64,000 nucleotides of DNA from Corynebacterium sp. MSK041 (GCF_030232265.1 NZ_JASPJK010000003.1:155473-219472), one strand, 5' to 3'. Numbered from the stretch's first letter, positions 18,391-26,951 are shown. Made by a program: numbers and translations. Notes: generated by a model from the sequence alone, not told the origin.

Positions 18391-19445
18391 AGCACCACTT
18401 TGAAGTGAAGGTCGCCGGCGGCAAGCTCGTCGTCGCAGACATCGACGACGACGGCGCGCATATCACCGACGCCCGCATCTCCGGCGACTTCTTCCTCGAG
18501 CCTGAGGAAGCCTTCGACGCAATCAACGGCGCCCTCATCGGAGCACCCGTTGGTGCAAGTACAGACGAGTTGCAGAAACTTATCGACGACGCCCTGGCCC
18601 CCCTCGGCCCCGTCTCCCTGCACGGCTTTTCCACCCGCGACGTGGCCGTGGTCGCGCGACGCGCACTGCTCGATGCGAAGGACCTGACGGACTATGACTG
18701 GACTGTCATCCACTGCCCGGTCCTGCCCACCCCTGTGAATGTGGCGCTGGACCAGTACCTTCTCGAGGAAGTCGCGGCCGGACGCAAGGGCCCGATCCTG
18801 CGCTTCTGGGAATGGGACGACAAGGCCGTGGTCTTCGGCTCCTACCAGTCCTTCCAAAATGAGTTGGACCCGGAAGGGATCAAGAAGCACGACATCGTGC
18901 CGGTGCGCCGCATTTCTGGTGGTGGCGCCATGTTTATGGAGGGCGGCAACTGCGTCACCTACTCCATGTACCTGCCCGACGATGTGGTGGCGGGACTTAG
19001 CTACGTGGACAGCTACCAGTACCTGGACACCTGGGTACTCGCCGGCCTGCAGTCCCTAGGTGTGAACGCCTGGTATGTGCCGATCAACGACATCACCTCC
19101 GACGGCGGCAAAATCGGCGGCGCCGCCCAAAAGCGCATCCCCGGTGCGGTGCTGCACCACACCACCATGAGCTACGACATCAACGCCGACAAGATGCTCG
19201 AAGTCCTGCGCGTGGGCAAGGTGAAACTATCCTCCAAAGGCGTGCAGTCTGCCGCCAAGCGCGTGGACCCGCTGCGCCGCCAGACAGGTGTGGCACGTTC
19301 AGAGGTCATCGACGCGCTGATCAGCACCTTCATGGCGCGCTACCCCTCCCAGCTGGGATCTTTGTCTGATGAGGATCTGGCGGCGGCTGAAAAACTCGTG
19401 GCTGAAAAGTTCAGCACCGACGAGTGGACCTACCGCGTGCCTTAG
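18387..19445 (+). CDS. Lipoate-protein ligase A family protein
   Basis: 352 aa. The biotin/lipoate ligase fold is shown by RRISGGGAMFMEGGNCVTYS (about 173-192), equivalent to the RRxSGGGAVxHxxGN lipoate-binding loop, and GGKIGGAAQKR (about 238-248) with the conserved Lys. The N-terminal 100 residues resemble the accessory domain (HHFEVKVAGGKLVVADIDDD) that some actinobacterial LplA proteins carry ahead of the catalytic domain. It attaches lipoate or octanoate to E2/GcvH domains. The loop His seen in many LplA proteins is Met/Glu here (FME), so substrate preference may differ. Starts at GTG overlapping the DJ-1-like gene by 4 bp; its stop overlaps that of the convergent GPP34 gene. Confidence 0.85.
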   Translation: MKHHFEVKVAGGKLVVADIDDDGAHITDARISGDFFLEPEEAFDAINGALIGAPVGASTDELQKLIDDALAPLGPVSLHGFSTRDVAVVARRALLDAKDLTDYDWTVIHCPVLPTPVNVALDQYLLEEVAAGRKGPILRFWEWDDKAVVFGSYQSFQNELDPEGIKKHDIVPVRRISGGGAMFMEGGNCVTYSMYLPDDVVAGLSYVDSYQYLDTWVLAGLQSLGVNAWYVPINDITSDGGKIGGAAQKRIPGAVLHHTTMSYDINADKMLEVLRVGKVKLSSKGVQSAAKRVDPLRRQTGVARSEVIDALISTFMARYPSQLGSLSDEDLAAAEKLVAEKFSTDEWTYRVP

Positions 19446-20119
19446 CTGGAGGCCGCCTCTTCCTCGATCGCGGCAACCCTGGCTACGCCGTCGAGGATGA
19501 GGTTGATGCCCTCGGCGTTCTCATACGTGGCGGCGTCCAGGACATTCTTATCAATCTCATACACGCGCACCCGCAGCGCATCAAACGGGATGCCCTCAAT
19601 CTCCTCGAGGAACTGACGGCGCAGCTCACCAGTATTGCGCAGCAGCACAATCAGCATGGCTTCCTCCGGGCGGGGCTCCGCCTTGCCACGGAAGATGTCC
19701 CGGTAGCGCTGGCGCATGGCGGCCTCAATGGTCTCGTCCTTCTCAGGGAAGCGGGACCACTTCAACCCCAGGAAACCAGCGCGCTCCTCATCGAGCACGC
19801 CTTCCTCAATGAGGCGCTCCGCAATCGCTTCCTTAGCAGCGAACTTCCGTGAATTGAGGGCCGAATACAAAGTGGGCTGCCCCTTGCGCTCCACCCTTTC
19901 AACGCCGTGGGCCAGTGCCGGATGAGACTGTGCTCGGGCGGTTGCGCCGGGAACAGCGGTCAGCGTGGGGCTTTTACCACCATGGACCTCTACCAAGCCC
20001 GTGGCCACGAGGTCACACAGCAACGCACCATTCAAGGCAACGCGCTGGTGACTCACTCCCAGTTCCGGGTGTGCGGACTTATTTGAGAGCAAGAGAAACA
20101 GTGCTTCACTAACGAGCAT
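19442..20119 (-). CDS. GPP34 family protein (Golgi phosphoprotein 3-like)
   Basis: 225 aa, predominantly helical. The N-terminus LVSEALFLLLSNKSA followed by VALNGALLCDLVATGLVEV is the GPP34 signature (paired LLL and GALLxDL helices). Actinobacterial members are cytosolic or peripheral membrane proteins of unclear role; the eukaryotic relative binds phosphoinositides. Monocistronic as far as can be seen; the stop shares TTAG with the lipoate ligase-like gene. Confidence 0.82.
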   Translation of the reverse strand: MLVSEALFLLLSNKSAHPELGVSHQRVALNGALLCDLVATGLVEVHGGKSPTLTAVPGATARAQSHPALAHGVERVERKGQPTLYSALNSRKFAAKEAIAERLIEEGVLDEERAGFLGLKWSRFPEKDETIEAAMRQRYRDIFRGKAEPRPEEAMLIVLLRNTGELRRQFLEEIEGIPFDALRVRVYEIDKNVLDAATYENAEGINLILDGVARVAAIEEEAASS

Positions 20120-20228
20120 GGTTGATGGTCTTTCAACTGTCTTTCAACTAGCGGGTCTAGCGGATGAACTTGGGCCAGTCTAGCCCGACCAGTTCAGTTC
20201 TGGGGCTTTGGTGGTGATTACACGGGGC

Positions 20229-20333
20229 CGGGTGAAGGATTTGCGTGGCCCTTCCGCCACTATCCGGGAAACCCGCAGGTGAAAAGTGGGGCGCACCAAG
20301 CATTCCGGGATCGAGTGCAAAATCCTTCACCCG
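20229..20333. repeat. Inverted repeat with 16-17 bp arms, intergenic
   Basis: CGGGTGAAGGATTTGC (20229-20244) is complementary, apart from one inserted base, to GCAAAATCCTTCACCCG (20317-20333). The arms enclose 72 bp. The gap 20120-20564 has no protein gene I can support; it holds this repeat, a 16-bp palindrome and the promoter of the next gene. It could be a regulatory RNA, a mobile-element remnant or a protein-binding site. Confidence 0.6.
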
Positions 20334-20366
20334 CCCCCGCAGGTCCCCTCCCACACAACAAATTGC

Positions 20367-20382
20367 CAGACCGTTCGGTCTG
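20367..20382. promoter_or_regulatory. Palindromic operator-like site, copy 1
   Basis: CAGACCGTTCGGTCTG, palindromic except for the two central bases. The arms CAGACC/GGTCTG recur in shortened form at 20524-20541. TetR-family repressors typically bind such sites; no regulator gene is adjacent in the window. Confidence 0.55.
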
Positions 20383-20494
20383 TTTCGTGCGCAGCGCCCA
20401 TTCATACCCGGTTAGACCGAGACCCCTCCTCCTCACGCTCACCAATTCAGCACGTCATAGTCCATTTGCGGTGAATATAATCCCCCCGGCCCCC

Positions 20495-20541
20495 TTGACA
20501 CGACACCTGGAGCGCGTACATTTACAGACCAAGCAGTCTGT
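20495..20541 (+). promoter_or_regulatory. Promoter with overlapping operator for the mini-FprA-like gene
   Basis: TTGACA (20495-20500) and TACATT (20517-20522) are 16 bp apart. ACAGAC-N6-GTCTGT (20524-20541) starts just after the -10, where a bound repressor would block initiation. An AAAGGAG ribosome-binding site precedes the ATG at 20565. The operator arms match the palindrome at 20367-20382, so one regulator could bind both sites. Confidence 0.6.
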
Positions 20542-20564
20542 ACCAACTGATCAAAGGAGTCATC

Positions 20565-21188
20565 ATGACGCACGAGTTCCGCGCACACCGCGTGGCCATC
20601 GTCGGCGCCGGCCCAGCCGGCATTCATGCATCGGACGCCTTGATCTGCATGGGGGACCACACGTTCTTTGTGGATCTTTTTGATTCAGCGCCGGCACCAA
20701 TCGGTCTCTTGCGCTTTGCCAGCCAACACCGCCCAGCGAGCACCCAACCCGGCGGCTCCCTGGTGCCGCGCCTGCGCCTCTTTGGAAACGTGAGTGTAGG
20801 AACGGACATCACCATCGGCGAGCTGACCCGCTATTACGACACTGTAATCGTTGCTACTGAAGACACTGAGGGCCCGGAGCTCACCATCGTGGGCACCAGC
20901 CCAGAAACTGTTACCGTGTACGAGCACCTGAGCAGGGGCAACAACGTGACCGTGAGCCGCACTCCTGTGGTCAGCGACCCGTCCCCCGCGAACCAGCCGG
21001 GGGCGATTGTTGCTTTCCTGGAAAAGCGTGGCCTGCCATTTACTACCTGGACCGGCTGGCACCGGCCAGCATTCAAACAGGCGAGCACGCCAACCCACAC
21101 ACCGAACACCCACGCGGCCGGGACCGTGAGCATCGCGCAATGGTCCGCGATAGTTGCGGCCGCGACATCGGTTCCCGCAGTGCTCTAA
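20565..21188 (+). CDS. Miniature FprA-like ferredoxin/adrenodoxin-NADP reductase homologue
   Basis: 207 aa. The N-terminal FAD-binding loop is VAIVGAGPAGIHASDAL (G14, G16, G19), followed by APIGLLRFASQHRP and RLRLFGNVSVGTDITIGEL, which match the PWGLVR..PDHP and FRFFGNV.VG blocks of FprA. The C-terminal part has PGAIVAFLEKRG and WTGWHR, matching the extreme C-terminus of FprA. Full FprA proteins are about 450 aa; the NADP-binding half is missing, yet the reading frame is intact with its own promoter. It may be a small flavin-binding or regulatory protein, or a domesticated remnant. NADPH oxidoreductase activity is unlikely without the second nucleotide-binding domain. Confidence 0.7.
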   Translation: MTHEFRAHRVAIVGAGPAGIHASDALICMGDHTFFVDLFDSAPAPIGLLRFASQHRPASTQPGGSLVPRLRLFGNVSVGTDITIGELTRYYDTVIVATEDTEGPELTIVGTSPETVTVYEHLSRGNNVTVSRTPVVSDPSPANQPGAIVAFLEKRGLPFTTWTGWHRPAFKQASTPTHTPNTHAAGTVSIAQWSAIVAAATSVPAVL

Positions 21189-21252
21189 GGGGCGGCAAGC
21201 CACCCCCCAGGCACCTCGGTTTGACACCGCATATCCCCTGGTTATGCCAAAG

Positions 21253-21285
21253 GTTCTCACCGAGTTCAACCTTCGTTTACTTACT
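21253..21285 (+). promoter_or_regulatory. Pho-box-like direct repeats upstream of the Na/Pi transporter
   Basis: Three 11-base units in register: GTTCTCACCGA (21253), GTTCAACCTTC (21264) and GTTTACTTACT (21275). Actinobacterial PhoP/PhoR regulators bind 11-bp-period GTTCACC-type repeats. The position, about 60-90 bp before a phosphate-uptake operon, suits phosphate-starvation control. Confidence 0.52.
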
Positions 21286-21342
21286 GGCAAGAACCTGTGG
21301 CTAACCTTGTCAGGGCTTATCAGTACGTAGAAGAGAGAACTC

Positions 21343-22680
21343 ATGAGCAGCGAGGGTCTTTCCCACGGGCTCACCGATGAGCATGATCCTAATGAAGGAG
21401 AAGACGTGGGTGTCATCGACCGCAGCCGGATAGATTCTGAATCAGCCGAGGTTGAAGGCCAGGACAACGCAGTAACGCGCACGGCTACTGACCATGAGGA
21501 TGATGGTCAGATGAAGGACCCGTTGGGGTTTCTGCCGTTCACCGGCACCGCTAAGCAGGTTGTTAACTGGATTGCCGTGTTCGTCGGCGTCTGGCTGCTG
21601 CTCAACGGCGTGGGCATGATCGGCGACGGCTTCAAGCTGGCCGCCGGCGACCAGGCTAAAGAGCTGTTCTCCTTTGCGGAGAACCCGTTCGTGGGTCTGG
21701 CCATCGGTATTGTGACCACGGCGATTATCCAGTCCTCGTCCACAACCACCTCGATTGTGGTGGGCATGATCGCGGGTGGCTTGCCACTGGAGATTGCTAT
21801 CCCGATGCTGTTCGGCGCCAACATGGGCACCTCCGTTACCTCGACGCTGGTGGCGTTAGGCCTGGCGGGCAACAAGCAGCAGTTCCGCAACGGTTTCTCT
21901 ATGGCGACCGTGCATGACTTCTTCAACCTGATCGGTATCACGTTCTTCTTCACACTGGAGATGTTCACGGGATTCCTGGGCAAGACGGCCTCCGCGGTTG
22001 CACCGTCCCTCTCCGGTTCAGGCGATGGTGTTATTGCTGGCATCTTTGAGTCGCTCGGCGACTTCATTGACCTCATCACCGAACCTCTCGTCGGGGTCGC
22101 GGGGGCGCTGGTCTCTCCGCTTGGCAGCGTCTGGGGTGGCATCCTCCTTGCCATCATCGGCGTCACACTGGTGCTGCTGTCCATTAGCTTCATCGGCAAG
22201 CTGCTGAATGCGTTGCTCGTCGGTAAGGCTCAAGAGATCCTGTACGCCGCACTGGGCAAGAACTCCTTCTTCGGTGTCCTCTCCGGCGCCCTGATCACCG
22301 CCCTGGTCCAGTCCTCCTCGACCACCACCGCGCTGACGGTTCCGCTGGCTGCGTCCGGCAAGTTCTCCGTGCGCACACTGTTCCCGTTCGTGGTCGGCGC
22401 GAACATCGGTACCACCGTGACCGGCCTCATCGCGGCGTTCTCTGCGTCCGGCGCGGAGGCCGAAGCCGCCATGGCTGGTGCACTCGTGCACACGATGTTT
22501 AACCTCTTCGCCGCCATCCTCATTCTCGGTCTGCCCTTCCTGCGCGACGTCCCGCCGAGGTGCTCTGACTGGCTGGCGGGCCTGGCCGAGAAGAACAAGC
22601 TGTACATCTTCATCTACATCGGCGGCGTGTTCTTTGCTCTCCCGCTGCTGGCCGTGTTCATTTCCAACTCCCTTATGTAA
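21343..22680 (+). CDS. nptA: Na+/phosphate cotransporter family protein
   Basis: 445 aa. A hydrophilic N-terminus of about 60 residues precedes two repeated Na/Pi-cotransporter modules, each with the QSSSTTT signature (IIQSSSTTTSIVVGMIAG about residues 126-143 and LVQSSSTTTALTVPLAAS later) and matching NxGTS/NIGTT loops (GANMGTSVT, GANIGTTVT). About eight to nine membrane helices. It imports phosphate with sodium. It heads a same-strand group with a small acidic protein and a PstS-like lipoprotein, and Pho-box-like repeats lie upstream. Confidence 0.92.
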   Translation: MSSEGLSHGLTDEHDPNEGEDVGVIDRSRIDSESAEVEGQDNAVTRTATDHEDDGQMKDPLGFLPFTGTAKQVVNWIAVFVGVWLLLNGVGMIGDGFKLAAGDQAKELFSFAENPFVGLAIGIVTTAIIQSSSTTTSIVVGMIAGGLPLEIAIPMLFGANMGTSVTSTLVALGLAGNKQQFRNGFSMATVHDFFNLIGITFFFTLEMFTGFLGKTASAVAPSLSGSGDGVIAGIFESLGDFIDLITEPLVGVAGALVSPLGSVWGGILLAIIGVTLVLLSISFIGKLLNALLVGKAQEILYAALGKNSFFGVLSGALITALVQSSSTTTALTVPLAASGKFSVRTLFPFVVGANIGTTVTGLIAAFSASGAEAEAAMAGALVHTMFNLFAAILILGLPFLRDVPPRCSDWLAGLAEKNKLYIFIYIGGVFFALPLLAVFISNSLM

Positions 22681-22691
22681 GGAAGCCTTCG

Positions 22692-23072
22692 ATGACGAAC
22701 CCGAACGAGACCCCAGATCTGTCCCCGATGGCCCAGGACCTCATCAAGAATGAGGCTCCAGACGAAGCACTCGTCGCGCTTCTCGACGAGCTCGAGGAAA
22801 CCGCCAACGAACTCCGCGTCGAACTGCGCGCACGTGGCCGCAACAAGGAGAGTCTGACGGCGGACCAGGAGACTGACACCGCTACAGACCACGCCGAAGA
22901 TGGGCACCACCGGCACAAGAAGATCAACCCAAACGTCACCCCTGAGCAACAGGCGGAGCTGGACGAGACCTTCGCTAAGTACTGGGGCACCTCGCATGGT
23001 TCCTGGAAGAACCTCTTCCGCCTGCTCCGCGAGTTCCGCGCTGAGATGCAAGGGGGCAAGCACGATGGCTAG
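22692..23072 (+). CDS. Small acidic protein of the phosphate operon, unknown function
   Basis: 126 aa, no membrane segment. Two helical parts (DEALVALLDELEETANELRVE and EQQAELDETFAKYWG) are linked by an Asp/His-rich loop with HHRHKK that could bind metal. It starts 11 bp after nptA with an AAGGA site and overlaps the start of the next gene by 8 bp, so it is cotranscribed with phosphate-uptake genes. Family not recognised. Confidence 0.75.
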   Translation: MTNPNETPDLSPMAQDLIKNEAPDEALVALLDELEETANELRVELRARGRNKESLTADQETDTATDHAEDGHHRHKKINPNVTPEQQAELDETFAKYWGTSHGSWKNLFRLLREFRAEMQGGKHDG

Positions 23073-23994
23073 AACTCGAGTATCCCTCGTCGCCGTCCTG
23101 ACTGCCGTCGCTGTTTTCGCCGCCGGTTGCTCCTCGGACACCACCCCGAGTGAGAACGCCATCCAGGTCACCGGTTCCGCGACGGTGGAGCCGATCACCT
23201 CCTACATCGCTAAGCGCTACAACTTCGACGTCAATATTGAGGCGGTCGGTTCCACGGATGGTTTTGAGAAGTTCTGTGGCGGTGAGGCTGATATCAATGA
23301 TTCGTCGATAGCTATTCCGGGCGAATTTCAGCAGCAGTGCGCCGACAATAAGGTTGAGTATGTTGAGCTGCCGATCGGTCTCGATGCCATCACGATTGTC
23401 AAGCACCGTGACAATGACTTTGCCACGGACCTGACCATCGACCAGCTGCATGACATCTGGGCCAAGGATTCCGCGGTGTCGAAGTGGTCTGACATTGACC
23501 CGTCTTGGCCGGATGAGGAGATCACTCTCTATGGTCGCCCGGATGGCTCCGGCACCCTCGGCGTGTTCGAGGATCTGGTGCTCAAGGGGGACGAAATCCG
23601 CGAGGACTACCAGGCCACCGACGACATCCAGGAGCTGTCCACGTGGGTCGCGGAGGATAAGAACGCACTGTCCTTCATGGGCATCGGCAACTACCTGGCC
23701 ACCGAAGAGGACAGCCTGAAACTCATTGACAACGTCAACGTCGATGGCGTGGCCCCCACCGCAGATGAGACGAAGAAGGGCAACTACCCGCTCGCCCGCC
23801 CGCTGTTCATCTACGTGAACAAGGAGGCGGCGAAGCGGGAAGACGTGGATAAGTTTGTCACCACCTATCTCGAGCACGCGGAGGCCGTCATGCCGCGCGT
23901 GTACTTCTACCAGCTGCCTGAGCAGGATTACGCAGCCGCGCAGAAGCGTTACGCCGACCGCACCGCCGGGCCGAATGCACGCTGGCAGTCATAA
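23065..23994 (+). CDS. PstS-like phosphate-binding lipoprotein
   Basis: 309 aa. Lipoprotein signal peptide with lipobox FAAGCSS (Cys about 21). The mature part is a PBP-type substrate-binding protein: QVTGSATVEPIT at the N-terminus (the phosphate P-loop-like motif of PstS), VGSTDGFEKFCGGEADINDSS, and GRPDGSGTLGVFED later. It lacks a linked ABC permease, so it probably delivers phosphate to, or senses it for, the adjacent Na/Pi transporter. Start ATG 23065, inside the end of the preceding gene; the longer upstream reading has no lipoprotein signal at its N-terminus. Confidence 0.87.
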   Translation: MARTRVSLVAVLTAVAVFAAGCSSDTTPSENAIQVTGSATVEPITSYIAKRYNFDVNIEAVGSTDGFEKFCGGEADINDSSIAIPGEFQQQCADNKVEYVELPIGLDAITIVKHRDNDFATDLTIDQLHDIWAKDSAVSKWSDIDPSWPDEEITLYGRPDGSGTLGVFEDLVLKGDEIREDYQATDDIQELSTWVAEDKNALSFMGIGNYLATEEDSLKLIDNVNVDGVAPTADETKKGNYPLARPLFIYVNKEAAKREDVDKFVTTYLEHAEAVMPRVYFYQLPEQDYAAAQKRYADRTAGPNARWQS

Positions 23995-23996
23995 GA

Positions 23997-25094
23997 TTAT
24001 CGGCGGGTCAAGATCCCCAACGCATCCTGATTCAAGAACACCTTCGACCGACCAATTCTCTGTTCATCTAAAACACCAGCATCCACCAACTGGGAGAGCC
24101 ACAGCGATGCGGTCTGTCGTTGCGCCAAACCGGCATCGATCACATCAGAGATGCGGATATAGGGCTGCACGAACAACAATTCCGTCAGCTCGGCTGCCGG
24201 TGTCACACCTGCAGCACGCACGCGGGAGGTGGTGATGTCTTGGAGGTCTTGGAGATCGTCGATAAGCAGGCTTGTGCTGCGCGCGGACTCGGCGACCGCA
24301 TTGACCATGAAAATGATCCAGTCCTCCCATGCACCACGTGATGTGACTGCACTGAGCAGCCTGTAATATTCCTCCTTGTTGTCCACGATCGTTCCGGACA
24401 AATAGAGAACCGGCAAGGAAAGAACGTTTTCCTGCAACAAGAGAAGAATGTTGAGGATACGACCCGTGCGGCCATTGCCGTCATAAAACGGGTGGATCGC
24501 CTCAAACTGGTAATGCGCAACAGCCATCAACACCAGCGGATCAAGGCCATGATCCGAATAGAGGTAACGCTCCCACGCCGCCAAGTGTCGCTGGATCACG
24601 TCCTGCCCCTCAGGTGGGGTATATGCACGTTTACCCGTTACTGGATCACCAATGAAAGTGCCCGGGGTTGATCTCACCACAGCCTGATTTCCCTGCAGGA
24701 CCGAGCACACCTCCAGCGCAACTTTCTCCGAAACAGGCCGTTCTTCTGCCAACTCAACCCCACGCCGCAACGCGTCGCGGTAGCGGAGAGCCTCCTTGGT
24801 TGCCGGCGTGGGCTCAAGATCCACGCTCCACTGCGCTCTAAACAACTCATCATTCGTGGTCACGATGTTCTCTATCTCCGTGGAGGCCTGAGCCTCGCGC
24901 AGAGGAATCGTTGACGTGATGATCTCCGGATTCGGAATCAACCGGCATGCCGTATTCAATGCGGCAAGCTCACTCCGTGCGTCAATGACAGCTTTGAGCA
25001 CCCTTGCAGTCTCCAGCTCCTCCTGTGGGGGCAAAGACGGCAGATCATTAAACGGCCGATTCGGGTCGAATCCAGGCGGGGTTTTCTCGGACAT
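23997..25094 (-). CDS. Fic family protein with C-terminal winged helix
   Basis: 365 aa from ATG 25092-25094. The Fic core HPFYDGNGRTGR (His about 201) is complete, so AMPylation or related NMP transfer is possible. An inhibitory-helix motif STEIEN (S/T-xxx-E-N, about 72-77) lies N-terminal, the class II self-inhibited arrangement. The N-terminus FDPNRPFNDLPSLPP is typical of this Fic subgroup. The last 65 residues (IRISDVIDAGLAQRQTASLW and following) look like a winged helix that could bind DNA. The start was chosen because a -35/-10 pair places the transcription start on this ATG. Confidence 0.88.
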   Translation of the reverse strand: MSEKTPPGFDPNRPFNDLPSLPPQEELETARVLKAVIDARSELAALNTACRLIPNPEIITSTIPLREAQASTEIENIVTTNDELFRAQWSVDLEPTPATKEALRYRDALRRGVELAEERPVSEKVALEVCSVLQGNQAVVRSTPGTFIGDPVTGKRAYTPPEGQDVIQRHLAAWERYLYSDHGLDPLVLMAVAHYQFEAIHPFYDGNGRTGRILNILLLLQENVLSLPVLYLSGTIVDNKEEYYRLLSAVTSRGAWEDWIIFMVNAVAESARSTSLLIDDLQDLQDITTSRVRAAGVTPAAELTELLFVQPYIRISDVIDAGLAQRQTASLWLSQLVDAGVLDEQRIGRSKVFLNQDALGILTRR

Positions 25095-25100
25095 GTCGAA

Positions 25101-25129
25101 AGAATAAACATATCCGCGCGATATGTCGA
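25101..25129 (-). promoter_or_regulatory. Leaderless fic promoter with inverted repeat in the spacer
   Basis: On the minus strand TCGACA (25124-25129) and TATTCT (25101-25106) are 17 bp apart; the -10 ends six bases before the ATG at 25094. The inverted repeat ACATATC-N5-GATATGT (25108-25126) lies between and over these elements. A repressor bound there would exclude RNA polymerase; the winged helix of Fic itself is a candidate. Confidence 0.6.
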
Positions 25130-25277
25130 TTTTTTCCCCCAAAATCGACATGAGGAGTTATTTCCGCTGGTAAACAAGGTCTAGTTGGGGCGGGTTTCTG
25201 GCGGAATCCATAGAGATAGGCGCGTGTCGCACCCGGGGTCTAGTATGGCTGCGAAACCTAGATCAGGGAGTAAATTC

Positions 25278-26951
25278 GTGGAGTTCATCAGACTCACTGG
25301 GAAGTATGGCAAGGCCTACACCCCTTTCATCGCTGCGGTTGTGGTGCTGCAGCTGGTGTCCACGCTGGCCATGTTGTATTTGCCGGATTTGAACGCGGAC
25401 ATCATTAATAACGGTGTCGCTAAGGCGGACGTGGCGTACATCCGGCACGTCGGGCTGGTCATGCTCGCGGTGTCCCTGGCGCAGGTGGCGGCAGCGGTGG
25501 CGGCGGTGTGGTTCGCCTCCGCGGCGGCGATGCGCACGGGCCGGGATATTCGCCGAGCGGTCTATGACAACGTCAGCCGGTTCACCGCTGAGGACATGAG
25601 CCACTTTGGGCCGGCCACGTTGACCACGCGCGCAACGAATGACGTGCAGCAGGTGCAGATGACCACGCTACTTTTGCTCAACTTCATGGTTGCCGCACCC
25701 ATCATGGGCGTTGGCGGAGTGATCATGGCGCTGCGCCAGGATGCAGGAATGTCGTGGCTCGTGGTGGTTGCGGTCCTGGCGCTTGCCGTGGCGGTGGCCA
25801 TCACAGCCGCGTTGCTGCTGCCGATGTTCAGGAAGATGCAGGTCAAACTGGACGCTATCAACGGCCTGTTGCGTGAACAGATCGCAGGCATCCGCGTTGT
25901 CCGCGCCTTTGGGCGGGAAGAGTTCGAGGAGAAGCGGTTCCGCGACGCGAATGCAGATCTGACCAAACTCAGCCTCAACATCGGGCGGGTGTTCGTAACC
26001 ATGTTCCCCGTGATCATGCTCATCCTGAACCTGGCCACCGCAGCAGTGCTGTGGTTCGGCGGGCAGCGCGTGGATGAAGGCCTCGTGGAAGTTGGCTCAC
26101 TCACCGCGTTCATGCAGTACCTCATGCAGATTCTCATGGCGGTGATGATGGGCGTGTTCGCACTCATGATGTTGCCCCGCGCGCTCGTCTGTGCCCGCCG
26201 CATCAGCGAGGTCGTGCGCTATGAGCACACCCGTCGTCCTGACCATGCGATGAGCACCAATGTGGAACCCGGTGTCGTGGAATTCCAGAACGTGTCCTAC
26301 CGCTACCCCGGCGCGGAAGAACCTGTGCTGGGGGATATCTCTTTCACCGCACAACCAGGCACGTTCACCGCGATCATCGGCTCCACAGGATCCGGAAAGT
26401 CCACCCTCATGGGCCTCATCCCGGAGCTCTACTACCCCACGTCCGGTCACATTCGCGTCGGCGGAAAAGTGGGCATGGTCCCCCAAAAGCCCTGGTTGTA
26501 CCGCGGCACGGTGGCCACTAACCTCCGCGTGGGCAACCCGGAGGCCACCGATGAGGAACTCTGGGAAGCACTGCGCGTCGCCCAAGCTCACTTCGTGGAA
26601 GACTTAGACATGCCCATCTCCCAGGGCGGCACCAATGTTTCCGGTGGTCAGCGCCAACGTTTGTGCATTGCGCGCATGCTCGTGGCTAAGCCGGATGTGC
26701 TGCTTTTCGACGACTCATTTTCCGCCCTCGACGCCCTCACCGAAGCCCGACTCCAAGAGGCCATGCATGCGTACACCGAGGGGGCGACGGTGTTGGTGGT
26801 GGCGCAGAGGGTGGCGTCGATAAGCAATGCTGACCAGATCCTTGTGATGGAAGCTGGCGATATTGTGGCGCGCGGAACCCATGCGGAGCTGCTGCGCACG
26901 AGTGAAACGTACCGTGAGATCGCGGCGAGCCAGCAGGAGGTGACGGCATGA
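25278..26951 (+). CDS. ABC exporter half, degenerate ATPase site (subunit 1)
   Basis: 557 aa. Six-helix transmembrane domain followed by a nucleotide-binding domain with Walker A GSTGSGKST (about 367-375) and canonical signature VSGGQRQR. The Walker B reads VLLFDDSFSALD, with Asp in place of the catalytic Glu, and the switch His is Gln (VAQRVAS). That is the pattern of the non-catalytic half of heterodimeric exporters such as TM287/288 or BmrCD. Start GTG 25278 has AGGGAG seven bases upstream; an ATG at 25245 lacks such a site. Coupled by ATGA to the second half. Substrate unknown (drug, lipid or peptide). Confidence 0.9.
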   Translation: MEFIRLTGKYGKAYTPFIAAVVVLQLVSTLAMLYLPDLNADIINNGVAKADVAYIRHVGLVMLAVSLAQVAAAVAAVWFASAAAMRTGRDIRRAVYDNVSRFTAEDMSHFGPATLTTRATNDVQQVQMTTLLLLNFMVAAPIMGVGGVIMALRQDAGMSWLVVVAVLALAVAVAITAALLLPMFRKMQVKLDAINGLLREQIAGIRVVRAFGREEFEEKRFRDANADLTKLSLNIGRVFVTMFPVIMLILNLATAAVLWFGGQRVDEGLVEVGSLTAFMQYLMQILMAVMMGVFALMMLPRALVCARRISEVVRYEHTRRPDHAMSTNVEPGVVEFQNVSYRYPGAEEPVLGDISFTAQPGTFTAIIGSTGSGKSTLMGLIPELYYPTSGHIRVGGKVGMVPQKPWLYRGTVATNLRVGNPEATDEELWEALRVAQAHFVEDLDMPISQGGTNVSGGQRQRLCIARMLVAKPDVLLFDDSFSALDALTEARLQEAMHAYTEGATVLVVAQRVASISNADQILVMEAGDIVARGTHAELLRTSETYREIAASQQEVTA

